This document shows, piece after piece, positions 32,189-43,233 of a DNA stretch of 64,000 nt. Each line of letters opens with the position of its first letter. Position 1 is the stretch's first letter. Made by a program: the position numbers and the translations under genes. This DNA comes from Polytrichum commune (taxonomy: Eukaryota > Streptophyta > Polytrichopsida > Polytrichales > Polytrichaceae). The notes beneath the pieces were generated by a model that had not been told where the DNA came from, ran no database searches, and was given only the letters and a program-made list of their open reading frames with translations. The stretch covers positions 35,913,554-35,977,553 of the forward strand of contig OX485803.1 in NCBI GenBank assembly GCA_950295325.1, read 5' to 3'.

Positions 32189-35100
32189 CTGTATTGGGTG
32201 CAAAATTTCTTCGTACAATTCCTTGTCTCCCTCAAGTGCCACTATTGCCCTGTTAGTAGATTGTGCTGCAAGAACCGAGGCACCTACAAAGAGCAAAACA
32301 AATGAATTAGTAGAAGGTGATTGAATTGCCTAAGTCTAGAGGCATGGGAATGTTACACAAATTACTCATACCAGTTCCAGCAGCGAGGTCACATATAATC
32401 CCGCCTGGAGGGCTAAGGCCACTGATTAGAAGTTGGAGCAGGGACACTGCCTTCTCTTTAGGGCCCCTCCAGAATGTGTCACCGTCGTTGCGCTTGAGTG
32501 CAATATCAGAGGTGACAATGTTGAAAAGAACGTCATCATTTGCAAGGTCAACATCTTCAAATTTGTCACTAAAAGAAATAACAAACTCCTTGGGTGGCCT
32601 AAGCAAAGGTGTGGAGAAAGATCGAACCAACACGATTGCTTTGAATTTCAGAGTCTGGACATCAAACATAGGCCTCGAATTGTTAGCAATGTGATTGAAA
32701 GTATGAATGACTTCGAACTTGAAGAGTGGGAAATGGCTACAATTACTCACCCGCTTAGAGTTATGCATAGGGTGAGTGAGGTGTAGAGAATTAACGATGG
32801 TCCATTCCTCCTTGACCTCCAAGTTGTTGTTGTTGTAGAGAAAGCTCAAGACCTCCTTCTTGATTTGCACACTGTCAGGATAAAATAAGAGGAGTGCGCC
32901 ATCGTCGTGAAGATAGCCCTGACAAAAACCAATGGTGAACTTGATAAAGTTCTGAACCTGCTTATTCCAATTTGGAACTTGCCCCAGGAATTTAGAAACT
33001 CCTGGGGCAGGCAAACCATCAGGATACTCTGCAATGACGAGGTCCACCGCAGCCTTATGCAACACCTTGCCGGAGAAGAAGAATTCCCTGGATGCTCCAA
33101 CCTAAAAAGAAAAAACCCGTGAACGGCATATCTCGAGAGGGTGCCGTTAACAAAAAATTTGATTTTCATTACCATATCAAGCATCCTAATATGACCATTA
33201 ACCAAGAATTAAATGAACGTAGCGGGCCCACCTATATGACCAACCTGAAATTTCTAACCATATTCGGTCATCCTAAACCTATTAGTGCATATCCAGGCCA
33301 TATATGAGCACCAAAAAAATCAATTAAAAAGTCCCCCGAGGGGGGTGCCGTAAACGGCAACTCTCGGGGGCACCACATATTAACCTCAAGATCTTATATT
33401 TATGAGTGTATTATGCATCCTAATATGATCATTAACCAAGCTTTAAATGACCGTAACGGGTCCGAATATATGACCAACCTGAAATTTCTAGCCATATTGA
33501 CTTACCCTCAACCTTAGAGTGCATAAACAGGCCATATTCAAGTACCAAAAAAATAAAAATAAAAACCCCCGAGGGGGGTGCCGTTAACGGCACCTCTCGG
33601 GGGCACCACATTATAACCTCAAAATCTGATATTTATGAGCATATTATGCATCCTTATATGACCTTCAACCAAGACCAAAATCAACTTAAGGGAGTCCGAA
33701 TATATGACCCACCTGAAATTTATGGCCATATTGACTCATCCTCAACCTTACAGTGTGTAGACAGGCCATTTTCAAGCACCAAAAAATTCAAAAAAAAGAC
33801 CCCCAAGGGGGGTGCCGTTAACGGCACCTATCGGGGGCAACACATTATAACCTCAAAATCTGATATTTATGAGTATATTATGCATCCTTATATGACCTAC
33901 AACCAAGACCAACATCAACTTAGGGGGGGTCCGAATATATGACCAACGAGCAATTTCTAGCCATATTGATTTACTCTCAACCTTAGAGTGCATAAATAGG
34001 CCATTTTTAAGCACCAAAAAAACCAAAAAAAAAACCCCCGAGGGGGGTGCCGTTAACGGCACCTCTCGGGGGCACCACATTATATCCTCACAATCTGATA
34101 TTTATGAGTATATTATGCATCCTTATATGACCTTCAACCAAGACCAAAATCAACTTAAAGGGGTCCGAATATATGACCAACCAGCAATTTCTAGCCATAT
34201 TGACTTACCCTCAACCTTAGAGTGCATAAACAGGCCATTTTCAAGCACCAAAAACATAAAAAAAAAAGCCCCCGAGGGGGGTGCCGTTAACGACACCTCT
34301 CGGGGGCACCACATTATAACCTCAAAATCTGATATTTATGAGTATATTATGCATCCTTATATGACCTTCAACCAAGACCAACATCAACTTAAGGGGGTCC
34401 GAGTATATGACCCACCTAAAATTTCTGGCCATATTGACTTAGCCTCAACCTTAGAGTGCATAAATAGGCCATTTTGAAGCACCAAAAAAATTAAAAAAAA
34501 GACCCCCCAAGGGGGTGCCGTTAACGGCACCTCTCGGGGGCAAGACGTTATAACCTGAAATTTCTAACTATATTGAGTCATCCTTAACCATATAGTGCAT
34601 AACCAGGCCATTTACAAGCACCAGATAAATTAAAAAAAAGTCATCCGAGGGGGGTGCCTTTAACGGCACCTCTTGGGGGCACCACATTATAACCTTAAAA
34701 TGAGATTTTCATTTGCATATTAAACATCCTAAGCAGACCATGGCGTTAAGGGAAGATGCATTTGGTGAATAGAGGAAGGTGAGCCGAATTGAATGGGAAT
34801 TAAGCAGAATATTTATCTCATTGAGAAAAGCAACCATGTCATCGTAAGTTGAAGGGAATTTGTTGTGCTTTGTCTTATAATCTAACATCCTGTGGAAGGA
34901 GTCATTAAGTAAAAGAACCCGAGGAGAAGCAGAGGAGGAGTTGTATGCCTGGGATGAAGACATTGTCTTGACAGCAGGTGGAATGAATCTGATGGGATTG
35001 GATTCACCAGCAACTCCTAGGTGAATACGCTTTAGAGCAGGTTCCCGCGGAGTATGTGAGATAAGAGGGTCCGCAAGTGAATCAAGTTGATCACCGATAT

Positions 35101-38100
35101 CCTCTGTTACTTGAATATCTTCGTCCATTGGCTCCTCAACCACCTCAGCAGCCTTCCGCTTAGATACCCGAGGCCTACTCCCTGTAGTAGCTGTCATGCT
35201 TTTGGAGGAGCCACCCATAGGAGGTGTAGGAGACTGTGAGACAGGAATTGATGCGGCGGGAGAAGGTAAGAGAGGTTGGATGGAGTCCCTGAGTGCGATG
35301 TCAAATGGAGGAGGCTTCTTGAACGGACAGTATAAATACCATCCGCACTATTGAAAATGGATTGGATCCCATGTCCTTATAATTGCAGTAGTGAACATGG
35401 AATCAGGGCTTTCGATATCCAAGTAGTTAGGGAAGAAAACGGGTACCTTAGAGATGGCCTTCCTCGGCAGGAGAACGTACCAAAAGTACCTGTAAAGGAC
35501 CCTGCGGACAGCTTGAACGAAGAAATGTTGCTTGTCCGGGGGGTTGTTCTTGTGAGCGCCGTTATCTCCACCTAATTCAACAAAGAATGCAATCTCCCAA
35601 AGTTGACACCTCATAGCCTCCACGTAATCGAAAATAGTTAGGATCGGATCTTCACCATGGGGATTGTAGTCAACAACTTCTCTAAGATCTGTGAGAACAC
35701 CCGAGAAGAGCTCCTCAGCCTCCACCGCAATCTGATGCCATGCGCAATTAGATATAGTATGAAAGGTTAAGGTTGATTTCCATAGCTCATTACTGGACAT
35801 GCAAATGACAACATGAACTTTGAGATGAATGCTCATCTGCGCCCACCATGTTGCACGATTAAGCCATTCCGGGAACTTAGAGTCGGCGAAGGCAGTCTTG
35901 GGAAAGCGATGCGCATCCCGGATTGCCGCAGAGGAGTTCCACCTCTGGAGCCACTTAACCATCATTCTTGAAGACATCGCTGAAGTAGCTAGCATATACA
36001 ATTTCTCTTGAAGCATCTCAGGTTCATCAAACTTCTCATAATGAGCCTTCACTTTCTCTAGAAAACCAGGATTTAATTTGGGATCCGCGACAGGCAAATG
36101 CTTCTTGAGCTCCGCGACAAGCTTATCCTCCACCTTCTTCACAGCTTTCCTAACCCATTCCTCTGCATTACGCTCCGTCCAATTGCTAGAATCTGGGTTC
36201 TTCATCTTGTACTTGTCCTCAGCGGCATGGGCAACTTCTGCAATCTCTTGCTATAGGTCAAACAAACAATACAATCAGTTACATGAATTACATATGCATA
36301 ATTCAAATGACACGATAATATTAGAGGTTGAGATTATCTGGTAAAGGACCGCATTGAGACCTTCAACGGTGAGGGTGAACCATGTGCGATGTTTTCCAGC
36401 CTGCTTCTTCCTTGCAGCCTCCAACATAGTCGGAGATACTAAACCCTCAAAGTAGGACAGTGGCTGGGGTGCTAGATTCTGTATGCGAAATAGCTTGTGA
36501 ACTAGGTTTGTGGTGACGTGTGATTTTTTATTCTTCCTGGAAAACCAAAATATATATTAGAATGATGCATGACTAAAAGCAAAATTCAACAACAGGAATT
36601 AGGATCTTACCAATTAACTTCGTGCAGAGCGGCTATCACGGATGGAACGTCTCCTCTAGGTTCAAGGATTACACCCTCAACACATAAATGCCAATTAATA
36701 TCATGAGTATGAAATTGTTCAATGATAGGCATCCATGCTTGAAGCCGATGGTTCCCATCCCAAACAATGAACATCTTATTAGAAAATATCTTCAAATCGT
36801 CATCTGCAAGAAGCTTCTTCTCAAATTCGTCAATCACCTCCTTCCACTCCGCAGACCACTTGGCAACTACATTGGTTGTCACATCACTGGTGTGTCCATG
36901 GTGGTCCTCCAATATCACATAAAAGAAACCACACCCCTCCATGTAGCCATCAATCATAAAATGAGTAGCAAGTTGAGATACATCATTTTTAAGAATATGT
37001 CTCACAACAGGAAGAGACATCATGCGACAAAGAAGGATAAAGAGACGACCCTTTTGTTTTGGTTGCCATTTAAGTTTCTCAAGCCTAGATGCGGTTGGAA
37101 CGCTCTCCTTAATGGCAAGGTCGTGAAGCTTGAGTTTCAACTGTCTATCTGTAAGGCGGACTTCATCTGAACAAAGGTCTCAACATCAAAATACATTAGA
37201 AATGATATGAACTTGTCTTTAACTCCAAACAATTGAACTAAAGCGCACTCCTAAACCTTAAAATCAAATCAATATCCAAAACTTGAAGCTTCATAATCAA
37301 ACAAAGAAAAAAAAACCCATTGAGGGCCACCTGTAAGCGCAACGAGAAACCTCAAACCATATTCAGTCATATTAAGCCATACTCAGTTATCCTAATGTAT
37401 AGAATACATAAACAGACCATATACAAGCAACAAAACAATAAAAAAAAATACCCCGGAGGGGGTGCCGTTAACAGCACCTCTCAGGGGCACCACAGTTTAT
37501 CCTTACAATCTGATATTTATGAGTATATTATGCATCCTTATATGACCTTCAACCAAGACCAAAATCAACTTAAGGGGGTCCGAGCATATAACCCACCTGA
37601 AAATTCTAGCCATATTGACTCATCCTCAACCTTACAGTGTGTAGACATGCCATATTCAAGCACCCAAAAAATAAAATAAAAAGCCCCCGAGGGGGGTGCC
37701 GTTAACGGCACCCCTCGGCGGCACAACATTATAAAAAATATATATATTATTATATATTATATATTATTATTATTATTTTAAAAAAAAAACCCCCGGGGGG
37801 GCGCCGTTAACGGCACCTCTCGAGGGCACCGCATTTTATCCTCACAATCTGATATTTATGAATATATTATGCATCCTTATATGACCTTCAACCAAGACTA
37901 AAATCAACATAAGGGGGTCCGAGTATATGACCCACCTGCAATTTCTGGTCATATTGACTTAGCTTCAACCTTAGAGTGCATAAACAGGCCATTATCAAGC
38001 CCCAAAAAAATAAAAATAAAAGACACCCAAAGGGGGTGCGGTTAACGGCACCCCTCGGGGGCAGCACATTATAAAATTGAAAAAATTGAAAAAAAAATTG

Positions 38101-41100
38101 AAAAAAAATTAATTTTTTAAAAAAAAAAAAAACCCCCGAGGGGGGTGCCGTTAACAACACCTCTCGAGGGCACCACAGTTTATCCTTACAATCTGATATT
38201 TATTAGTATATTATGCATCCTTATATGACCTTCAACCAAGACCAAAATCAACTTAAGGGGGTCCGAATATATGACCCACCTAAAATTTCTAGCCATATTG
38301 ACTCATCCTCACCCTTACAGTGTGTAGACAGGCCATTTTCAAGCATCAAAAAAATTTAAAAAAAAGAACCCCGAGGGGGGTGCCGTTAACGGCACCTCTC
38401 GGGGGCACCACATTACAACCTCAAAATGTGATATTCATGAGTATATTATGCATCCTTATATGACCTTCAACCAAGACTAAAATCAACTTAAGGGGGTCCA
38501 AGTATATGACCCACCTAAAATTTCTCGACATATTGATTTACCCTCAACCTTAGAGTGCATAAACATGCCATTTTCAAGTACCAAAAAAATTAAAAAAAAG
38601 ACCCCCAAAGGGGGTGCCGTTAACAGCACCTCTCGGGGGCACCACGTTCAACCTAAAAATCTGATATTTATGAGTATATTATGCATCCTTATATGACCTT
38701 CAACCAAGACCAATATCAACTTAAGGGGGTCCGAGTATATTACCCACCTAAAATTTCTGGCCATATTGACTTACCCTCAACCTTAGAGTGCATAAACAGG
38801 CCATTATCAAGCACCAAAATAATCAAAAAATAAACCCCCAAGGGGGTGCCGTTAACGGCACCGCTCGTGGGCACCACATTACAAACTCCACATCTGATAT
38901 TTATGAGTATATTGTGCATTCTTATATGACCTTCAACCAAGACCAATATCAACTTAGGGGGGTCCGAGTATATGACCCACCTAAAATTTCTGGCCATATT
39001 GATTTACCCTCAACCTTCGAGTGCATAAACATGTCATTTTCAAGCACCAAAAAAATTTAAAAAAAGACCCCCAATGGGGGTGCCGTTAACGGCACCTCTC
39101 GGGGGCACCACATTACAACCTCAAAATCTGATATTTATGAGTATATTATGCATTCTTATATGACCTTCAACAAAGACCAATATCAACTTAAGGGGGTCGG
39201 AGTATATGACCCACCTATAATTTCTGGCCATATTGACTTACCTTCAACCTTAGAGTGCATAAACATGCCATTTTCAAGCACCAAAAAGATTAAAAAATGA
39301 CCACCGAAGGGGGTGCTGTTAATGGCACCGCTCGGGGGCACCACATTACAAACTCCACATCTGATATTTATGAGTATATTGTGCATTCTTATATGACCTT
39401 CAACCAAGACCAATATCAACTTAAGGGGGTCCGAGTATATGACCCATCTAAAATTTCTAGCCATATTGATTCATCCTCAACCTCACAGTGTGTAGACATG
39501 TCATTTTTAAGCACCAAAAAAATTAAAAAAAAGACCCCCGAGGGGGGTGCCGTTAACGGCACCTCTCGGGGGCACCACTTTATATCCTCACAATCTGAAC
39601 TTCACTCTCATATCAAGCACCCTGTTCTGTCCTTCAACCCAGACCAAAATGAACTTAGGGGGTCCGAATATATGACCCACCTGCAATTTCTAGACATATT
39701 AACTCATCCTCAACCTTGCAGTGTATAGGCAGGGCATTATCAAGCACCAAAATAATCAAAAAATAAACCCCCAAGGGGGGTGCCGTTAACGGCACCGCTT
39801 GGGGGCACCACATTACAAATTCCACATCTGATATTTATGAGTATATTGTGCATTCTTATATGACCTTCAAGCAACACCAATATCAACTTAAGGGGGTCTG
39901 AGTATATAACCCACCTAAAATTTCTAGCCATATTGATTCATCCTCAACCTTACAGTGTGTAGACAAGCCATTTTCAAGCACCAAAAAAATTAAAAAAAGA
40001 CCCCCGAGGGGGGTGCCGTTAACGGCACCTCTCAAGGGCACCACTTTATATCCTGACAATCTGAACTTCACTCTCATATCAAGCACCCTGTTTTGTCCTT
40101 CAACCAAAACCAAAATGAACATAGGGTGTCCGAGTATATGACCCACCTACAATTTCTAGCCATATTGACTCATCCTCAACCTTGCAGTGTATAGACAGGG
40201 CATTATCAAGCACCAAAATAATCAAAAAATAAACCCCCGAGGGGGGTGCCGTTAACGGCACCTCTCGGGGGCACCACATTACAAACTCCACATCTGATAT
40301 TTATGAGTATATTGTGCATTCTTATATGACCTTCAACCAATACCAATATCAACTTAAGGGGTCCTAGTATATGACCCACCTAAAATTTCTAGCCATATTG
40401 ACTCATCCTCAACCATACAGTGTGTAGACATGCCATTTTCAAGCACCAAAAAAATAAAAAAAAGACCCCCGAGGGGGGTGCCATTAACGGCACCTCTCGG
40501 GGGCACCACTTTATATCCTGACAATCTGAACTTCACTCTCATATCAAGCACCATGTTCTGTCCTTCAACCAAGACCAAAATGAACTTAGGGGATCCGAGT
40601 ATATGACCCACCTGCAATTTCTAGCCATATTGACTCATCCTCAACCTTGCAGTGTATAGACAGGGCATTATCAAGCACCAAAATAATCAAAAAATAAACC
40701 CCCGAGGGGGGTGCCGTTAACGGCACCTCTCGGGGGCACCACATTATAACCTCACAATCTGATATTTATGAGTATATTATGCATTCTTATATGACCTTCA
40801 ACCAAGACCAAAATCAACTTCAGGGGGTCCGGATATATGAGGCACCTGAAATTTCTGGCCATATTGACTCATCCTCAACCTTGCAGTGTGTAGACAAACC
40901 ATTTTCAAGCACCAAAAAAATAAAAATAAAGCCCCCGAGGGGGGTGCCGTTAGCGGCACCTCTCGGGGGCACCACATTCTATCCTCACAATCTGAACTTC
41001 ACTAGCATATCAAACATCATGTTCTGTCCTTCAACCAAGACCAAATTGAACTTAGGGGGTCCGAATATATGAACCTGAGTCTCCGCTGGACACTTCGGGT

Positions 41101-41814
41101 TCCATCCTCGGCCTTCAAATCCTACCTCACCTTACAATCAAACCCTCAACAACAAAACCCTTCCACACCCTCGGGGGCACCCTAGAGCTCCAAAAGATTC
41201 CCTCAATTTTCAAAGTTGACTTCACTCCTTGGATTTACCTTCAAACCCTAAACCCGTAAACCTTTGGACCCACTCGGGTGCACCCTAGGGCTCTAGAAAG
41301 ATTCCCTCAATATCGAAATTTGACTGCACCACTAAGCCATACAATCACTTCCGGAGGGGTGCCCTTGACGGGTCCTATTCTTTGGCTACTCTAAGCCCAC
41401 CACTTTTTGGGCTAACTTCTATTCCGCTTCTAAATTCTTTCAAAATTGTCAAGTTTAGGGTCCGAGGAACCAACCTTCTGGTTCCATCAAGCTCGTCTCT
41501 TCAACCTCTTCCTCGCCACTTTCCTCCTGCGATGCTGGATTGGATGCGGGATTGGACTTTGTCCCCACATCCTTTGATGCTTCTCGACGCTGTGATCCTG
41601 GGCTCTTGGATTTTGAGGGACCCAGAGATTCATCTATCGTCGATAATGTTCCGTTCTCCTCAGTGTCGTCAAAATCTAAAACTTTGTTAATTCCACTAGT
41701 GTCATATGTTTCGGGCGCCACCTTCTTCCTCCCCATCCTGCTCGACTTCAATTTCTTAGTGCTACTGAAATATAACTTCCCTCTCTTCTTTCTCCTCTTG
41801 ATAGGGGCATGCAT
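32189..41814 (-). CDS. ParB-like and N4/N6 DNA-methylase-like protein, multi-exon
   Basis: Exons on the minus strand: 41814-41475, 37166-36611, 36536-36350, 36250-35447, 35347-34739, 33101-32372 and 32283-32189. All junctions are GT-AG and the phases agree throughout, which supports one gene of over 1100 codons; the true end is uncertain. Exon 1 is basic (MHAPIKRRKKRGKLYF). Exon 2 has KMFIVWDGNHRLQAWMPII, like the nucleotide-binding DGxHR region of ParB/sulfiredoxin-fold proteins. The middle has a basic linker (SRPRVSKRKAAE). Exon 6 holds DLVIAEYPDGLP at the place of methylase motif IV, then, after more than 150 residues, SLLQLLISGLSPPGGIICDL and AAGTG, matching motif I of beta-class N4/N6 methylases, with ALEGDKELYEEIL in exon 7. 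Motif IV is AEYP instead of DPPY/W, so activity is doubtful. ParB-methylase fusions occur in bacteria and phages. Confidence 0.6.
33110..34738. repeat. 233-bp hairpin satellite, first array (intron of the methylase-like gene)
   Basis: Seven to eight units, the outer ones diverged. Each unit contains a hairpin with arms about 20 bp long, whose core gtgccgttaacggcac is a perfect 16-bp palindrome flanked by cccccgag and ctcggggg. Between hairpins lie gatatttatgagtatattat, gaccttcaaccaagacc and ttgactcatcctcaacc. The array fills the intron between 33102 and 34738. The unit is close to 234 nt, so open frames run through it by chance. Confidence 0.93.
37170..41075. repeat. 233-bp hairpin satellite, second array (first intron of the methylase-like gene)
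   Basis: About 17 units in the same orientation as the first array, spaced about 233 bp apart except where units are shortened (around 37700-38140). The palindrome varies at single bases in some units (gtgccattaacggcac, gtgccgttagcggcac). A subset near 39560-40560 shares a variant spacer with aacttcactctcatatcaag, hinting at higher-order duplication. The array starts near 37440, after a degenerate lead-in. Confidence 0.93.
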
Positions 41815-42472
41815 GTCACGTGTCACCCTTCCTGTGCATGTCTACTCCAACACTCGCAAACCCTCCCGTCAATCAAACACGTCTTACGCCTCTCATGAAA
41901 TTCATAACTTTTGACACTAAGTGAAAGGATATGAGTTTCACGAAATCTAAGACAAGACTTTCCAGGTGTGACATTCCTTTATTTAATGCCTAATTGGGAT
42001 TTCATTATACTTCCTATTCATGTCCTGAAACGTCATGCATAATTATGATTTCAGGCTTTATATCGGCGCCAACTAATAATATGTAATTGCCTGTCAAGTA
42101 GTATGTCTACCATGACTTGTACTCTCTTATTTTGTATATCGTGACAGCGTTATAAATTTTAAAAATATTAATGTTACTCTCGTTTAGAGTACCTCCGTCA
42201 TGTGGAGCTTGTGCATCGCAGTTCTCTTTTGGTAGCACATTCCTAATAAATAGGTAGCCCACAATGTTGAGATTCCTCTTTCATATTTCCATTGTAATAC
42301 ATTCTAATCCTTCATGCTACAGTTTGTCACAATTTACATAAATACATATTGACTTTATATTGATCTAACAGGTTATCAAATATTCTAAGTGCATTGGTGT
42401 CTACCCTAAGTGTATATAATACCCAATTACTTGTACCCATTCCTTCATGTAATCTACTCATATTCTTCTCAA
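41815..42472. promoter_or_regulatory. Shared region between divergent genes
   Basis: About 660 bp separate the start codons of the minus-strand methylase-like gene and the plus-strand small ORF. It should contain both promoters. Part of it (42091-42294) is repeated before the transposase gene at 43000-43233. Confidence 0.5.
42091..42294 (+). repeat. Duplicated leader, first copy
   Basis: It shares tgtcaagta, atgtctaccatgacttg, cgtgacag/cttgacag, aataaataggt and cccacaatgttgaga with 43000-43233, in the same order and spacing. Each copy precedes a plus-strand gene of the element. Confidence 0.75.
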
Positions 42473-42892
42473 ATGGGTACTGACGCAAGTCCCCCCAACC
42501 TTCCTCCGTCAGGTGCTCCTAGTTCCTCTGGAATTCACACCAAGTTGACCATCGATGGTTCTTCAGACGTCAACATCATTAAGATTGCCAACCCACATGA
42601 CTGCTCAGTTCCTCCGGCTGTCGTCGTTCACACTCCTCAACCACATACTCCATCTTTACAGGCAGATGTTGCAACGCTGAAAGATGACAAGTCTACTTTA
42701 CAAACTCATGCCTATTCTAGAGCAGGGGTTATTAAACCGGGCACTTACTCTAGATCCTTGTTTAGGAATGCCAAAGGTCAGAAACTGGATTGCGCAGCAT
42801 GCACTGCAGTTCATAGTTTGGGGATTGACCATTGTCATAAACATGACGGTGACAAATATGGCAAAGGGCCCCATAAGCGTATTCGTCATTAA
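42473..42892 (+). CDS. Small Cys/His-rich protein of the Mutator-like candidate
   Basis: A 139-aa frame from ATG at 42473 (MGTDASPPNLPP). The first 90 residues are Pro/Ser-rich and probably disordered. The end carries CAACTAVHSLGIDHCHKHD, a C-x2-C...DHCH arrangement recalling the first half of the beta-beta-alpha-metal fold of endonuclease VII-type HNH nucleases, but the second Cys pair is missing. It could be a zinc-binding accessory protein, or an upstream exon of the transposase gene. It sits between two copies of a duplicated leader. No clear homologue is recognised. Confidence 0.45.
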   Translation: MGTDASPPNLPPSGAPSSSGIHTKLTIDGSSDVNIIKIANPHDCSVPPAVVVHTPQPHTPSLQADVATLKDDKSTLQTHAYSRAGVIKPGTYSRSLFRNAKGQKLDCAACTAVHSLGIDHCHKHDGDKYGKGPHKRIRH

Positions 42893-42999
42893 TAACAATG
42901 TTGCATTCTAATGTTTGGAATTTCCTATTCATGAGGTACTATCATGTTTAGTATATATGCATGTTATTGGATTCTACTATTTGAAAATAAATACTATCT

Positions 43000-43233
43000 T
43001 GTCAAGTAGAATGTCTACCATGACTTGACTGATATAATTTGGTATATCTTGACAGCCTTTCTGCTCCCTTTCAGACTCCTTGGTTTAGGGTGGGTCATTT
43101 TTAGAAGTATTTATTCATGCTTTCCTTTATTGTTCATCCGTCATTTGGATCTGTCCATCATTGTTGTCTTTGGCCATTCATTTCCAATAAATAGGTTTCC
43201 CACAATGTTGAGAAACCTCTTCCATATTTCCAT
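43000..43233 (+). repeat. Duplicated leader, second copy
   Basis: See the copy at 42091-42294. It ends inside the first possible codons of the transposase gene (atgttgagaaacctc against atgttgagattcctc in the first copy). Confidence 0.75.

Noticed and set aside
33646-41072. Repeated open frames with MHPYMTFNQDQ-like peptides
   Set aside because: They arise because the satellite unit is close to 234 nt, a multiple of three. They run through hairpins, lack a stable start and sit in introns of the opposite-strand gene.
33110-41075. CRISPR-like array
   Set aside because: Units are over 200 bp and nearly identical throughout, without unique spacers; this is a eukaryotic satellite.
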